A stretch of 64,000 nt of DNA from Winogradskyella sp. UBA3174 (lineage in GTDB: Bacteria; Bacteroidota; Bacteroidia; Flavobacteriales; Flavobacteriaceae), in the NCBI RefSeq assembly GCF_002364335.1, contig NZ_DEXW01000066.1, positions 29,117 through 93,116 on the forward strand, given 5' to 3'. This document shows positions 36,061 to 44,404 of this stretch, one piece after another (the first letter of the stretch is position 1; the number at the start of each line of letters is the position of its first letter). A program made the translations under genes and the position numbers. The notes below the pieces were generated by a model. It was not told the origin of the DNA. It saw only the letters and a program-made list of their open reading frames with translations, and searched no databases.

Positions 36061-36091
36061 AAACCCTTTCCGCTTATGGAAAGGGTTTTTT
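36061..36091 (+). terminator. Terminator downstream of sorting-domain remnant
   Basis: An 11-bp stem (36061-36071 with 36078-36088, core CCCTTTCC/GGAAAGGG) with a GCTTAT loop and T run. It probably served the intact secreted-protein gene once. Confidence 0.85.
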
Positions 36092-36407
36092 CGTTATTAA
36101 GCATCGTAAATTTCTAAAATTAGAGCATTAAACCACTTGTTAACTTCAATTTTAAGGCATTCAAAGTAAGATGCTTACCTTGATTTCGCTTTAGTATTAA
36201 TTAGCTAACAGAAAAGGAAATACGAAACAAAGTGCTAAACCGCAACGAATAAAAAAAATTATTAAGGTAAAGTTCCAGAAATAATCTTGAAGTTTTCCGT
36301 CATTGCAAATCACCCTTTTAGGTATGATGTGGCCAATGCAGAGCATTTATGAATTCCTTTAAAAAACAATATGTAAAGAATAAATAATCTCTTAATCGTT
36401 ATACAGA
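36092..36407. other. AT-rich stretch without recognisable gene
   Basis: 316 bases. I see no ORF with coding character, no tRNA and no strong hairpin. It lies inside the rearranged patch and may be decayed coding DNA. Confidence 0.5.
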
Positions 36408-36803
36408 TTACTTCACCAAAACCCCTTTTAACTGCATCAAAGGAACAGTCTGCAAAGCGTTTTCATTAATCGTATTGTTTCTAAACAAATACGACTTATC
36501 AAACATTTGATTGCCTTCAAAAAAGGTGATTTTAAACTCATTATTAAGCGCTAACACCTTTTCTTGCAAATACTCAATTTTAGCATAACTTTTGGCTGGC
36601 AATAATGTTATTGTATGACGCATTGGAGGTGTCATTTTCTTATCTGTATAACCTTGTGAAACAATAAGAACAGTTTCTAAATCTGCATCACTATTGTTAA
36701 TGATATAGGCATTCCAATCTTGGGTTTTATACTCAGGATGTTGTTCTTGTACCACTGCAACGTGAACGTCTTTTACTTCTGGAATTTTAATATCTTTTTT
36801 CAT
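36408..36803 (-). CDS. Conserved hypothetical protein upstream of pheS cluster
   Basis: 131 residues from the ATG at 36803, beginning MKKDIKIPEVKDVHVAVVQE. The frame stays open 16 codons further upstream, but that part (MAKLKYNHLKNN...) does not look like the family start. It is predicted to be soluble and beta-rich, with YIINNSDADLETVLIVSQGY and a hydrophobic C-terminus QTVPLMQLKGVLVK. I recall homologues being wrongly labelled as phenylalanyl-tRNA synthetase alpha subunit because of their position; the sequence has no synthetase motif. A decayed copy of its 3' end lies at 35417-35494. Confidence 0.7.
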   Translation of the reverse strand: MKKDIKIPEVKDVHVAVVQEQHPEYKTQDWNAYIINNSDADLETVLIVSQGYTDKKMTPPMRHTITLLPAKSYAKIEYLQEKVLALNNEFKITFFEGNQMFDKSYLFRNNTINENALQTVPLMQLKGVLVK

Positions 36804-36929
36804 GTGTTTAACGCTATTGTTTTTTAAATGATTATACTTCAACTTCGCCAATCGCTATTTACAGGCGTGGAACATCCATATAATTATGCCCTAGATTATC
36901 AAAATTTAGTTAAGAATATTGCCTAATGT

Positions 36930-36960
36930 TTTTTGTCATTTCGAGCTTGCCGAGAAATCT
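36930..36960 (-). repeat. Left arm of 31-bp inverted repeat around GIY-YIG gene
   Basis: Read on the minus strand this is identical over 31 bases to 37286-37316 (starts AGATTTCTCGGCAAGCTCG, ends ATGACAAAAA). Its inner end touches the stop codon of the GIY-YIG gene (36960-36962). Confidence 0.9.
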
Positions 36961-37268
36961 CAAATTGTATCATTAAGAAAATCCCAGTTAGGGTTTTGTA
37001 AATTAATTAAGACTTCTTTCTTTGATCTATTCCATTTTTTCAATTGTTTTTCTCTAGTAATAGCTGTTTCAATATCCAAAAAATGTTCAAAATAGATTAG
37101 ATATTTGCATTTATATTTATGAGAAAAAGATTTGGAATGTGCTTCAGGATTATTGTGATAGTAAAGTCTGTCGACTAAGTTATTGGTAACACCAATATAT
37201 AGTACCGTTTTATTTTTATTGGTTATTATGTATATGTAGTAGTTATGAGCCGCGATAACTTTAGACAT
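36960..37268 (-). CDS. GIY-YIG nuclease-domain protein
   Basis: 102 residues, a single GIY-YIG domain as in the UvrC/UPF0213-like short family. YIY (11-13) stands for the GIY element and YIG (24-26) follows, with R34, H38 and E73 (AITREKQLKKWNR) in the expected catalytic positions. The family cleaves or nicks DNA; most short bacterial members are uncharacterised. The gene is enclosed by a perfect 31-bp inverted repeat whose left arm overlaps the stop codon and whose right arm starts 17 bases upstream of the ATG. This gives it the look of a small mobile unit. Confidence 0.88.
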   Translation of the reverse strand: MSKVIAAHNYYIYIITNKNKTVLYIGVTNNLVDRLYYHNNPEAHSKSFSHKYKCKYLIYFEHFLDIETAITREKQLKKWNRSKKEVLINLQNPNWDFLNDTI

Positions 37269-37285
37269 AATTTTTGAGTTTAATT

Positions 37286-37316
37286 AGATTTCTCGGCAAG
37301 CTCGAAATGACAAAAA
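37286..37316 (+). repeat. Right arm of 31-bp inverted repeat
   Basis: A perfect inverted match of 36930-36960. It is also the first copy of a tandemly arranged, decaying unit continuing to 37446. Confidence 0.9.
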
Positions 37317-37446
37317 CACATAATATACTCTTGTTAACATGCTCGAAATAAGAGATGCGGTTTAAGTTGTATTAGATTTCTCGGCACGCTCGAAATGACA
37401 AAAAAACAAAAATTCGCTTGTAAACATGGTCGAAATGACAAAAAAC
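37286..37446. repeat. Decaying tandem repeat, unit about 88 bp
   Basis: The arm sequence at 37286 recurs at 37374 (one mismatch, CAAG to CACG, in the core). A second, shorter block (TTAACATGCTCGAAAT near 37334 and TAAACATGGTCGAAAT near 37421) repeats at the same period. The unit is of the TTTCTCG...CGAAATGACA REP-like type. Confidence 0.7.
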
Positions 37447-38466
37447 TTAAAGCGCACTCTTAAACTGTTCTAAAAACCGCACATCATTCTCACTCAATAA
37501 ACGAATGTCACTAATCTGATTCAATAGCATCGCGATACGATCTATTCCCATACCAAAAGCGAAACCAGAGTATTCTTTGGAGTCAATACCACAATTTTCT
37601 AAAACGTTAGGATCTACCATACCACAGCCCATAATTTCTAACCAACCTGTGCCTTTTGTTATTTTATAATCCGTTTCTGTTTCAAGTCCCCAATACACAT
37701 CTACCTCAGCACTTGGCTCAGTAAACGGAAAGTACGACGGACGTAATCTAATCTTAGATTTCCCAAACATCTCTGTTGTAAAGTATTGTAGCGTTTGTTT
37801 TAAATCTGCAAAACTCACGTCTTTATCAATGTATAAACCTTCCACTTGGTGAAAGAAACAATGCGAACGTGCAGAAATTGCTTCATTTCTATAAACACGA
37901 CCAGGCGAAATTGTACGAATTGGTGGTTTATTATTTTCCATGTAACGTACCTGTACCGAACTGGTATGGGTGCGCAATAATATATCTGGATTGGTTTGAA
38001 TAAAAAACGTATCCTGCATATCTCTTGCTGGATGGTATTCTGGTAAATTTAAAGCTGTAAAGTTATGCCAGTCATCTTCAATCTCTGGACCTTCACTGAC
38101 ATTAAAACCAATACGCGAAAAAATATCTATAATCTGATTTTTCACAATAGAAATAGGATGACGTGCACCTATAGCAATTGGCTCTCCAGGACGTGATAAA
38201 TCACCATAAAGTCCATTATCTTCTTCCTTATTTTCAAAAGCTTCCTTTAAAGTATTCACCTTGTCTTCAGCTGTTTTTTTTAGCTGATTTATGGTTTGGC
38301 CAAATTCTTTCTTCTGGTCGTTTGCTACATTTTTAAACTCAGCAAAATACTGCTTTAGTAATCCTTTAGACCCTAAATACTTTATTCTAAACACCTCAAG
38401 CTCCTCTTTAGATTCAGCTCTAAACGCTTCAGCTTCAGTAATGAGTTCTTTAATCTTATCTATCAT
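37447..38466 (-). CDS. pheS: Phenylalanine--tRNA ligase alpha subunit
   Basis: 339 residues from the ATG at 38466; an in-frame TTG two codons earlier (38472) is less likely. An N-terminal coiled-coil (about 1-85) precedes the class II catalytic core: HPISIVKNQIIDIFSRIGF, HNFTALNLPEYHPARDMQDTFF in segments, motif 2 with GRVYRNEAISARSHCFFHQ, and the motif 3 region GFAFGMGIDRIAML. pheT is not adjacent, as usual in Bacteroidota. A TAAATTTG element lies 19 bases upstream. Confidence 0.96.
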   Translation of the reverse strand: MIDKIKELITEAEAFRAESKEELEVFRIKYLGSKGLLKQYFAEFKNVANDQKKEFGQTINQLKKTAEDKVNTLKEAFENKEEDNGLYGDLSRPGEPIAIGARHPISIVKNQIIDIFSRIGFNVSEGPEIEDDWHNFTALNLPEYHPARDMQDTFFIQTNPDILLRTHTSSVQVRYMENNKPPIRTISPGRVYRNEAISARSHCFFHQVEGLYIDKDVSFADLKQTLQYFTTEMFGKSKIRLRPSYFPFTEPSAEVDVYWGLETETDYKITKGTGWLEIMGCGMVDPNVLENCGIDSKEYSGFAFGMGIDRIAMLLNQISDIRLLSENDVRFLEQFKSAL

Positions 38467-38485
38467 TCTCAATTAATTCAAAATG

Positions 38486-38493
38486 CAAATTTA
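38486..38493 (-). promoter_or_regulatory. -7 element of pheS promoter
   Basis: TAAATTTG followed by CA on the minus strand, 19 bases before the ATG at 38466. This supports that start. Confidence 0.6.
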
Positions 38494-38506
38494 CTATTTT
38501 TAAGGC

Positions 38507-38537
38507 ATAAAAAAACTCCTTTAATATTAAAGAAGTT
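38507..38537 (-). terminator. Terminator of the lipocalin-like gene
   Basis: On the minus strand the 38514-38537 arms (AACTTCTTTA and TAAAGGAGTT, one G-U, loop ATAT) are followed by a T run. It lies 25 bases past the stop. Confidence 0.75.
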
Positions 38538-38561
38538 CATTTATTATTATAATATCACATA

Positions 38562-38981
38562 TTATTGTTTAACAAACACCCTTTTATCAGTGTAAACAAC
38601 TCCATCTTCTACATAAGCTTCTTCAGTATAGAATGTATTACCTTCAAAAATAAATTCTACTTGGATTGAGTCTCCATCTATAGTAATAGTATGTAAATCC
38701 CCTGAATTAAACCATGTTCCGTTTACTGTAAATACTAATTCACAAGTACCATCATCATCGTTGTCTTCATAACTCTGAGAAGAGAAGTCACCATTTGAGG
38801 AAAAAACCAATGTTTCTTCAGTATCACAAAGCTCGTTCTCGAGTAAAACTTCATTTTCATAAAATTCTAAAAATTTCCATGTGCCGATAATAGATCCAGA
38901 TGCAGAACCTCCGTCATCATCACTATTGCAAGATGAAAACACAAGTGCAAATACGCTAAACACAAGAAATAATTTTTTCAT
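38562..38981 (-). CDS. Lipocalin-like lipoprotein
   Basis: 139 residues. A lipoprotein signal peptide ends at FSSC (Cys about residue 18), followed by an acidic NSDDDGGSASGS linker. The body fits a lipocalin-like beta barrel: IIGTWKFLEFYENE, then LVFSSNGDFSSQSYE and TVNGTWFNSGDLHTI. Such small lipoproteins are common in flavobacteria and their ligands are unknown. It is a single-gene unit with promoter (39007-39014) and terminator (38507-38537). Confidence 0.82.
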   Translation of the reverse strand: MKKLFLVFSVFALVFSSCNSDDDGGSASGSIIGTWKFLEFYENEVLLENELCDTEETLVFSSNGDFSSQSYEDNDDDGTCELVFTVNGTWFNSGDLHTITIDGDSIQVEFIFEGNTFYTEEAYVEDGVVYTDKRVFVKQ

Positions 38982-39006
38982 AGAAACAAAATTTAAGTTT
39001 ATTTAA

Positions 39007-39014
39007 CAAATTTA
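39007..39014 (-). promoter_or_regulatory. -7 element of lipocalin-like gene
   Basis: TAAATTTG on the minus strand, 25 bases before the ATG. Confidence 0.5.
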
Positions 39015-39053
39015 ATACTTTTAGGAAGTAAAAATTTAATGTAGATGCTATTA

Positions 39054-39410
39054 TTAATCAATATACTCTGTTTCTATAAAATAATTAACGATAGCTTCTT
39101 TCATTAAAACACTTTGTTCGCCAGCCTTAAGATGGGGTAATTGTGCTAATACTTTATAATGCGGCCAACCATCATCATCTACAAAATCAAACTCATAAAA
39201 ACCGTAAGGTTCTAAAACCTTACAAATTGCAATATGCATTAAATCGAGTTTATGGTCTTTTTTATAATCGCGATGTATTTGTCCAAGCTCCTGAACACCA
39301 ATAAGATAAATAATAGAATCTAGGTCTAACTTATCACCGTCAGCAAATTGGTTAGAGAGTTTTTCTACCACCGAAACCCATCGCTCTTTTAATTGTTCGT
39401 CTCTTGCCAT
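39054..39410 (-). CDS. Conserved hypothetical protein
   Basis: 118 residues, soluble and mostly helical, starting MARDEQLKERWVSVVEKLSNQF. It has conserved-looking segments IIYLIGVQELGQIHRDYKKDHK and GFYEFDFVDDDGWPHYK. No domain recognised. It is divergent from the CvpA gene, and the two promoters overlap back to back at 39445-39463. Confidence 0.75.
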   Translation of the reverse strand: MARDEQLKERWVSVVEKLSNQFADGDKLDLDSIIYLIGVQELGQIHRDYKKDHKLDLMHIAICKVLEPYGFYEFDFVDDDGWPHYKVLAQLPHLKAGEQSVLMKEAIVNYFIETEYID

Positions 39411-39444
39411 AATTTAACAACTTATTGTTGCGTTATATATGTGG

Positions 39445-39463
39445 CAAAGTTAATTTATATTTG
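39445..39463. promoter_or_regulatory. Back-to-back divergent -7 elements
   Basis: TAACTTTG on the minus strand (39445-39452, for the gene ending at 39054) and TATATTTG on the plus strand (39456-39463, for the CvpA gene) lie 3 bases apart. Both match TAnnTTTG. Confidence 0.6.
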
Positions 39464-39480
39464 CCTAAACCACTAGGATT

Positions 39481-39990
39481 ATGAGCATCATTGATATTGT
39501 TTTAGGAGCCCTTCTATTATTTGGGCTTATTCGTGGAGCCATGAAAGGGCTTTTTGTTGAAGTCGCTTCTTTAGTCGCCTTAGTTTTGGGTGTTTATGGA
39601 GCAATTCACTTTAGTTATTTTGCTGCTGGTTTTTTAGAATCTAAAGTAGATTGGAACGAAAAAACAATTAATATTATAGCCTTTGCAATCACATTTGTAA
39701 TTATTGTTTTGACCATTAGTTTAGCTGGAAAAGCACTAACAAAATTAGCCGATTTTGCAGCTTTAGGTATTTTAAATAAACTCCTAGGTGGTGTTTTTGG
39801 CGCACTCAAAATAGGCTTAATACTTAGTGTTTTATTACTAGTATTCAATAAATTAAACAATACTTTGCCTTTTATGGAACAAGAAGATTTGGAAGAAAGT
39901 ATGCTCTATGAACCTGTAAAATCGTTAGCTCCAATGATTTTTCCTAATCTTATAAAAAGTGATGACGACGCTGTAACTGATAAAGCTTAA
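39481..39990 (+). CDS. CvpA-family membrane protein
   Basis: 169 residues with four membrane helices (about 2-20, 25-45, 63-85, 100-122) and a charged C-terminal tail. DIVLGALLLFGLIRGAMKGLF is the standard CvpA start, and ALGILNKLLGGVFGALK matches its third conserved segment. CvpA homologues affect colicin V production and envelope-stress tolerance in enterics; the molecular role is unclear. The leader is short (about 10 bases). Confidence 0.88.
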   Translation: MSIIDIVLGALLLFGLIRGAMKGLFVEVASLVALVLGVYGAIHFSYFAAGFLESKVDWNEKTINIIAFAITFVIIVLTISLAGKALTKLADFAALGILNKLLGGVFGALKIGLILSVLLLVFNKLNNTLPFMEQEDLEESMLYEPVKSLAPMIFPNLIKSDDDAVTDKA

Positions 39991-40180
39991 TTATCATCTG
40001 TCCTACACAACGCATTCTATAACTTCGGAACGTAAAATATCAAAATTGGTCTTTAAAATCCTTTAATTAATGTGCGGTATAATTCATAAATAAAGTTAAT
40101 ACACTAGATAATAAATTTATATAAAACTTTATGAATATATCCCTTTACTTTTACTGCGTTTTTAAAAACTAAGCTGATTT

Positions 40181-41143
40181 ATGAATGTTGATGTACTAAT
40201 TAGTAATATTACAAATCCTGTTTTGTTATTCTTTATATTAGGTATCATAGCTACACTAGTAAAAAGTGATTTAACTATACCGGAATCCTCTTCGAAATTT
40301 ATTTCATTATATCTTTTATTTGCTATTGGTTTTAAAGGAGGCCAAGAGCTTTCGCATAGCGAGTTTAATGCTGAAATATTAAACTCTATTTTGTTTGCAA
40401 TAGCCTTATCTGCGGTAGTACCTATATATGTTTTTTATGCCTTAAAGAAAAAAGTTGGAGTGCCAAATGCTGGTGCTATAGCTGCTGCATATGGATCAGT
40501 AAGTGCAGTAACTTTTGTAACGGCAGTATCCTTTTTAGAAAATCAAGGCATCCCTTTTGGTGGCCATATGGTTGCTATTATGGCTATTATGGAGTCACCT
40601 GCAATTATCGTAGGTGTTATTTTAATAATGGTTAATGACAAAATGAAGTCTAAAGAAAGTTCAATGGGCTCTATTATAAAACACTCTCTTACCGGTGGAA
40701 GCGTACTAATTCTAATTGGTAGTTTAGTGATTGGGCTTATTGCAGATGCGACTCAAGCAAGAGGGATTGAACCTTTTACAACCGATATTTTTAAAGGATT
40801 CTTAGCATTGTTTCTTCTAGAAATGGGAATGGTAACAGCCAAACGAATTAAAGGATTTAAAAAACATGGTATTGCGCTATTCGTATTTGCTATAGTAGTT
40901 CCTCTAATTAACGGATTGCTAGTTGCTTATCTAAGTCGTTTTGTAACCGAGGTAGAAGGAAACCGTTTATTGTTTGCGATACTTGGAGCAGGTGCTTCTT
41001 ATATTGCTGTACCAGCAACTATGAAACTAGCCGAGCCGAGAGCAGACGCCGGAATATACATTCCTATGGCTTTAGGAATTACATTTCCATTCAATATCAC
41101 CATAGGAATGCCTATTTATTATGCATTTATTCAGATGACTTAA
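40181..41143 (+). CDS. sbtA: Sodium-dependent bicarbonate transporter, SbtA family
   Basis: 320 residues with about ten membrane helices in two inverted halves. NPVLLFFILGIIATLVKSDL and YLLFAIGFKGGQELS near the start, GSVSAVTFVTAVSFLE and the C-terminal AILGAGASYIAVPATMKLAEP identify the SbtA (former DUF897) family. In cyanobacteria SbtA imports HCO3- with Na+. The PII-like sbtB partner that often follows it is absent. Its stop codon overlaps that of the convergent carbonic anhydrase (TTAA, 41140-41143), placing it in the inorganic-carbon locus. Confidence 0.9.
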   Translation: MNVDVLISNITNPVLLFFILGIIATLVKSDLTIPESSSKFISLYLLFAIGFKGGQELSHSEFNAEILNSILFAIALSAVVPIYVFYALKKKVGVPNAGAIAAAYGSVSAVTFVTAVSFLENQGIPFGGHMVAIMAIMESPAIIVGVILIMVNDKMKSKESSMGSIIKHSLTGGSVLILIGSLVIGLIADATQARGIEPFTTDIFKGFLALFLLEMGMVTAKRIKGFKKHGIALFVFAIVVPLINGLLVAYLSRFVTEVEGNRLLFAILGAGASYIAVPATMKLAEPRADAGIYIPMALGITFPFNITIGMPIYYAFIQMT

Positions 41144-41781
41144 TCAAGGTCTAGTCTAAAGACATCATTTAAGTGCTCAGCACTTTCCATAGAAACCTTT
41201 AAATCTTTAATAATACCATCGTGAAGATCGTAAACCCAGCCGTGTATTTGAAGTCCGCTTTTGTCTTTCCACTTCTGTTGAACAATAGATGTTTTAGCTA
41301 AATCGTAAACTTGTGCTTTTACATTTAGTTCTACCAAACGATCAAAACGTTTTTTTTCTGAATCTATTTTTTTAAGTTCTGTAAGATTGTCTTTATAAAC
41401 CTCCTTAATATTTCTTATCCATTTATTAATAAGCCCAAGCGATTTATTTTGCATTGCAGCCTGTACTCCACCACAACCGTAATGACCACAAACTATAACA
41501 TGTTGTACTTTTAAGTGGTTTACTGCATAATCTAAAACACTAAGCATATTCATATCTGTATGCACTACCATGTTAGCAATATTTCTATGTACAAATAATT
41601 CGCCAGGATGCGTACCTGTGATTTCATTGGCAGGTACTCTACTGTCTGCACAACCAATCCATAATACAGGCGGTTTTTGCCCTTTCGATAAATTTTCGAA
41701 GTAATCTTTATCTTTAGAAGTCATCTCTTCTACCCAATCTTTATTATTACTGAGCAGCTTATTATAATATGTGTTTGGCAT
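41140..41781 (-). CDS. Beta-class carbonic anhydrase
   Basis: 213 residues. It interconverts CO2 and HCO3-. Zinc ligands are C44, H100 and C103 (CADSR and HYGCGG), with the D46-R48 pair intact, so the active site is complete. It lacks a signal peptide and is therefore cytosolic. It sits 12 bases downstream of the SulP transporter on the same strand and converges with sbtA. The combination suggests that imported bicarbonate and CO2 are equilibrated for carboxylases, unless DabA traps CO2 and the anhydrase works in the reverse sense. Confidence 0.95.
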   Translation of the reverse strand: MPNTYYNKLLSNNKDWVEEMTSKDKDYFENLSKGQKPPVLWIGCADSRVPANEITGTHPGELFVHRNIANMVVHTDMNMLSVLDYAVNHLKVQHVIVCGHYGCGGVQAAMQNKSLGLINKWIRNIKEVYKDNLTELKKIDSEKKRFDRLVELNVKAQVYDLAKTSIVQQKWKDKSGLQIHGWVYDLHDGIIKDLKVSMESAEHLNDVFRLDLD

Positions 41782-41793
41782 CTTGTTAGTGTT

Positions 41794-43656
41794 TTAGTGC
41801 GTATCTTTTATATTATGTTTTATCCAAGATAAGCAATCTTTAAATGATTTAAAAATATGATCTTCTGGAACAAAATCTGGAATGATATCAATGCGTTCCA
41901 TCATATATCTTGGTTGTTGTAATAAATCTACAAATAATACATCAACCTGTCGTGTTTTTAATTCTAGTAGCATGTCTTCCATGGCATATAAACCAGATTG
42001 ATCCATGTATTGCATGCGTCCTAATCTCAAAATAACTATAGATGCTGTATCAGGAATTTGCATCGTTAATTGCTGAAAATCTGAAGTAGAACCAAAAAAC
42101 AAAGGTCCTTTGAGGTGTTTAATAAAAACTTCCTCTTTTAAATTAGTAGGAAAATTAGCTTCATCTGGCCAGGATTCTTCTTTTAAAGATTTAACGTCAG
42201 AACGTTCTGCTGTTAAATCACCTATTTTCTTCATAAACATTAAAGAGGCAATTACTAAACCGATACCTACGGCATAAATTAAATCCCAAAACGTAGATAA
42301 CACTAAAACAATCAACATTATTAGGACTTCAGAACTCAACTTTAAGGGTCCTAATTTAATGTCTTTGGGTAAACTAGGTATGGCTTTCAATCCTTTATAA
42401 TCCATTACACCTATACCAACTGTAATTAAAATACCCGCTAAAACTGCTGCCGGAATTTCTGATGCGACATCACTTAAAGCTAACATAATTACTAATAGCA
42501 TAACGCCTGCAATCATTCCAGATAACTTTGTTTTTCCGCCTGCATTAATATTTACTACGGTTCTAATCGTTGCACCTGCACCAGGAATACCACCAAAAAT
42601 TGCAGCAATACTGTTTCCAATACCTTGACCAATCAGCTCCCTATTAGGTTTGTGCTTCGTTTTAGTCATGTTATCTGCAACAACGCTGGTTAATAATGAA
42701 TCAATTGCACCTAATAGCGCTAGTGTCAATGCTGTAAATATATACGGTGTAATACTTCCCAAACTGAAACTCGTAAACATTTCTAACTTAGGAACAGGAA
42801 TACCACCAGGAATTTCTGAAATTGGGCGATACCCCAAATTAAAACCATAGGCTATACCCGACATAACTACTAGTGCTACTAATGTACTTGGAACAACTTT
42901 AGTAATGCGCTTAAAACCATAAATGATAAATATGGTTCCTAACGCCAAAATAAGCTCTAGCCAATTTATGTTTTTTAGAGCTCTTGGTAACACTTTTAGA
43001 GCTCCAATAGTACCAGATGCTTCTTTTGCTGCTAAGGTTTGAGATTCATTTAAAATATCATCTGGCGAAATCCTATTCGCCCTTTTTATAGTTTCAGTAA
43101 AATTTTCGAGCACTAAAATACCTTCACCAGCCTCATCTTTTAATATGTTTTCAAGTATAACCTCTTCGGCTTGTGGTTTGAATTGTTCCACAAAAGCTTC
43201 ATCTTCTTTAGGATAATAACCTATTGAAGGTAAGATTTGAGTTAAAAGAATAATAACTCCGATGGCAGTCATAAACCCGGAAACCACAGGGTAAGGAATG
43301 TATCTAATATATTTACCTAAACCGATGAGTCCTAAGCCAACCTGCATAATACCAGCTAACAAGAATACAGTTAAGATCGCAGGTAATGCCTTTTCTACAC
43401 TACCATCATTTGCAGCAACAATACCAGCAATAATAACCATACTCACAGCAGTCATTGGTGCTGTTGGTCCAGAAATTTGTGTAGCTGTTCCTCCAAAAAG
43501 TGCAGCGAAGAAACTTATAAAAATAGCACCATATAAACCAGCTTCTGGTCCAAGACCAGAGGATACTCCAAAAGCCAATGCTAGAGGAAGTGCTACTATA
43601 CCAGCAGTTATACCACCAAAGACATCGCCTTTGAGGTTACTAAAAAATGATTTCAT
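41794..43656 (-). CDS. SulP-family anion transporter (candidate bicarbonate transporter)
   Basis: 620 residues. A transmembrane domain (about 1-480) starts LKGDVFGGITAGIVALPLALAFGVSSGL and carries GPTAPMTAVS and GIPGAGATIRTVVNINAGGKTKLSG. A C-terminal STAS domain (about 500-610) includes VILRLGRMQYMDQSGLYAMEDML. SulP members move sulfate, bicarbonate or other anions. Neighbouring carbonic anhydrase, SbtA and DabAB make BicA-like bicarbonate uptake the best guess. An about 60-residue insertion near 155-220, between early helices, is rather long. A hairpin separates it from the upstream usp gene. Confidence 0.9.
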   Translation of the reverse strand: MKSFFSNLKGDVFGGITAGIVALPLALAFGVSSGLGPEAGLYGAIFISFFAALFGGTATQISGPTAPMTAVSMVIIAGIVAANDGSVEKALPAILTVFLLAGIMQVGLGLIGLGKYIRYIPYPVVSGFMTAIGVIILLTQILPSIGYYPKEDEAFVEQFKPQAEEVILENILKDEAGEGILVLENFTETIKRANRISPDDILNESQTLAAKEASGTIGALKVLPRALKNINWLELILALGTIFIIYGFKRITKVVPSTLVALVVMSGIAYGFNLGYRPISEIPGGIPVPKLEMFTSFSLGSITPYIFTALTLALLGAIDSLLTSVVADNMTKTKHKPNRELIGQGIGNSIAAIFGGIPGAGATIRTVVNINAGGKTKLSGMIAGVMLLVIMLALSDVASEIPAAVLAGILITVGIGVMDYKGLKAIPSLPKDIKLGPLKLSSEVLIMLIVLVLSTFWDLIYAVGIGLVIASLMFMKKIGDLTAERSDVKSLKEESWPDEANFPTNLKEEVFIKHLKGPLFFGSTSDFQQLTMQIPDTASIVILRLGRMQYMDQSGLYAMEDMLLELKTRQVDVLFVDLLQQPRYMMERIDIIPDFVPEDHIFKSFKDCLSWIKHNIKDTH

Positions 43657-43808
43657 TAGGTTGTATTTATACTCAGTCGCAAGAAGTTCTTAGAATTTCT
43701 GTATACTTAATACGACATAAGTGTTCCAAGTTAACTTAATTTTTTAAACTAAGAAAAATCGAGCCTACAACTTTATTTAGAAATTAAATAAAACCTAAAA
43801 TACAAGAA

Positions 43809-43840
43809 CCTCTATCACATAATTATTATGTAAATAGAGG
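43809..43840 (-). terminator. Hairpin between usp and SulP genes
   Basis: A double stem: CCTCTAT with ATAGAGG outside, ACATAAT with ATTATGT inside. The minus-strand tail is only moderately T-rich (TTCTTGTATTTT), so it may attenuate rather than end transcription from dabBA-usp into the SulP gene. Confidence 0.5.
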
Positions 43841-43870
43841 CCTACTAATAAATTATTTAAAAAACTTAAT

Positions 43871-44404
43871 CTAAGCCATTAATTCATCTTTAACATTATA
43901 ATTAGCTATATTATTTTTTAATCCTAAATTATCTAAAGACACTTTACCTTTAGAATCTAAAATAGTCTTATCTGTTGCTACAAATACAACACCTTCAAAA
44001 TTATTTTTAACTAAACGGGTAATATTATCTCCGAGAAAATTAAATCTTTTTTGCTTTCTTTCCCCCATAATAATCATGTCTGGTTGAGACATATTAATGC
44101 TATTTTTAATTTCATTTTTAACATTCCCAAACGCAAAAGTTGTCTTAATTTTAATATAGTTTTGTTTTGAAATTGGAGTCACTAAGTCTTTTACTTTTTT
44201 GTCTGTTTGATTACAAACTTCGCTCAGAATACGCATCGCAGATAATGGGTTTTCTGTCTGCATAATCTCTGTTGCCTCTTTCACGTAAAATAACTCAACA
44301 TTCGCGTCAATCTCATTAGATAATTTAGCCGCATAACTCAAAGCCTGAGCTGACTTTTCTTTTAAATCTGAAAGTACTAATATTTTATACTTATCGTTTT
44401 TCAT
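43871..44404 (-). CDS. Universal stress protein (UspA family)
   Basis: 177 residues with one Usp domain. KILVLSDLKEKSAQALSYAAKLS at the start and MIIMGERKQKRFNFLGDNITRLVKN toward the end fit the Usp fold, although the ATP-binding GxxGx9GS pattern is not well preserved. It lies between dabA (92-base gap) and the SulP gene on one strand, suggesting a regulatory or accessory role in inorganic-carbon uptake. That role is inferred from position only. Confidence 0.82.
   Translation of the reverse strand: MKNDKYKILVLSDLKEKSAQALSYAAKLSNEIDANVELFYVKEATEIMQTENPLSAMRILSEVCNQTDKKVKDLVTPISKQNYIKIKTTFAFGNVKNEIKNSINMSQPDMIIMGERKQKRFNFLGDNITRLVKNNFEGVVFVATDKTILDSKGKVSLDNLGLKNNIANYNVKDELMA

Noticed and set aside
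36408..36851. Longer start (36851) for the hypothetical gene before the GIY-YIG unit
   Set aside because: The extra N-terminal residues look non-coding, and MKKDIKIPEVKDV at 36803 is the natural start.
37286..37446. Repeats with regular spacing, considered as a CRISPR array
   Set aside because: Only two near-full copies with an 88-base period, the spacers are themselves similar, and there are no cas genes. It is a decaying tandem of the REP-like unit.
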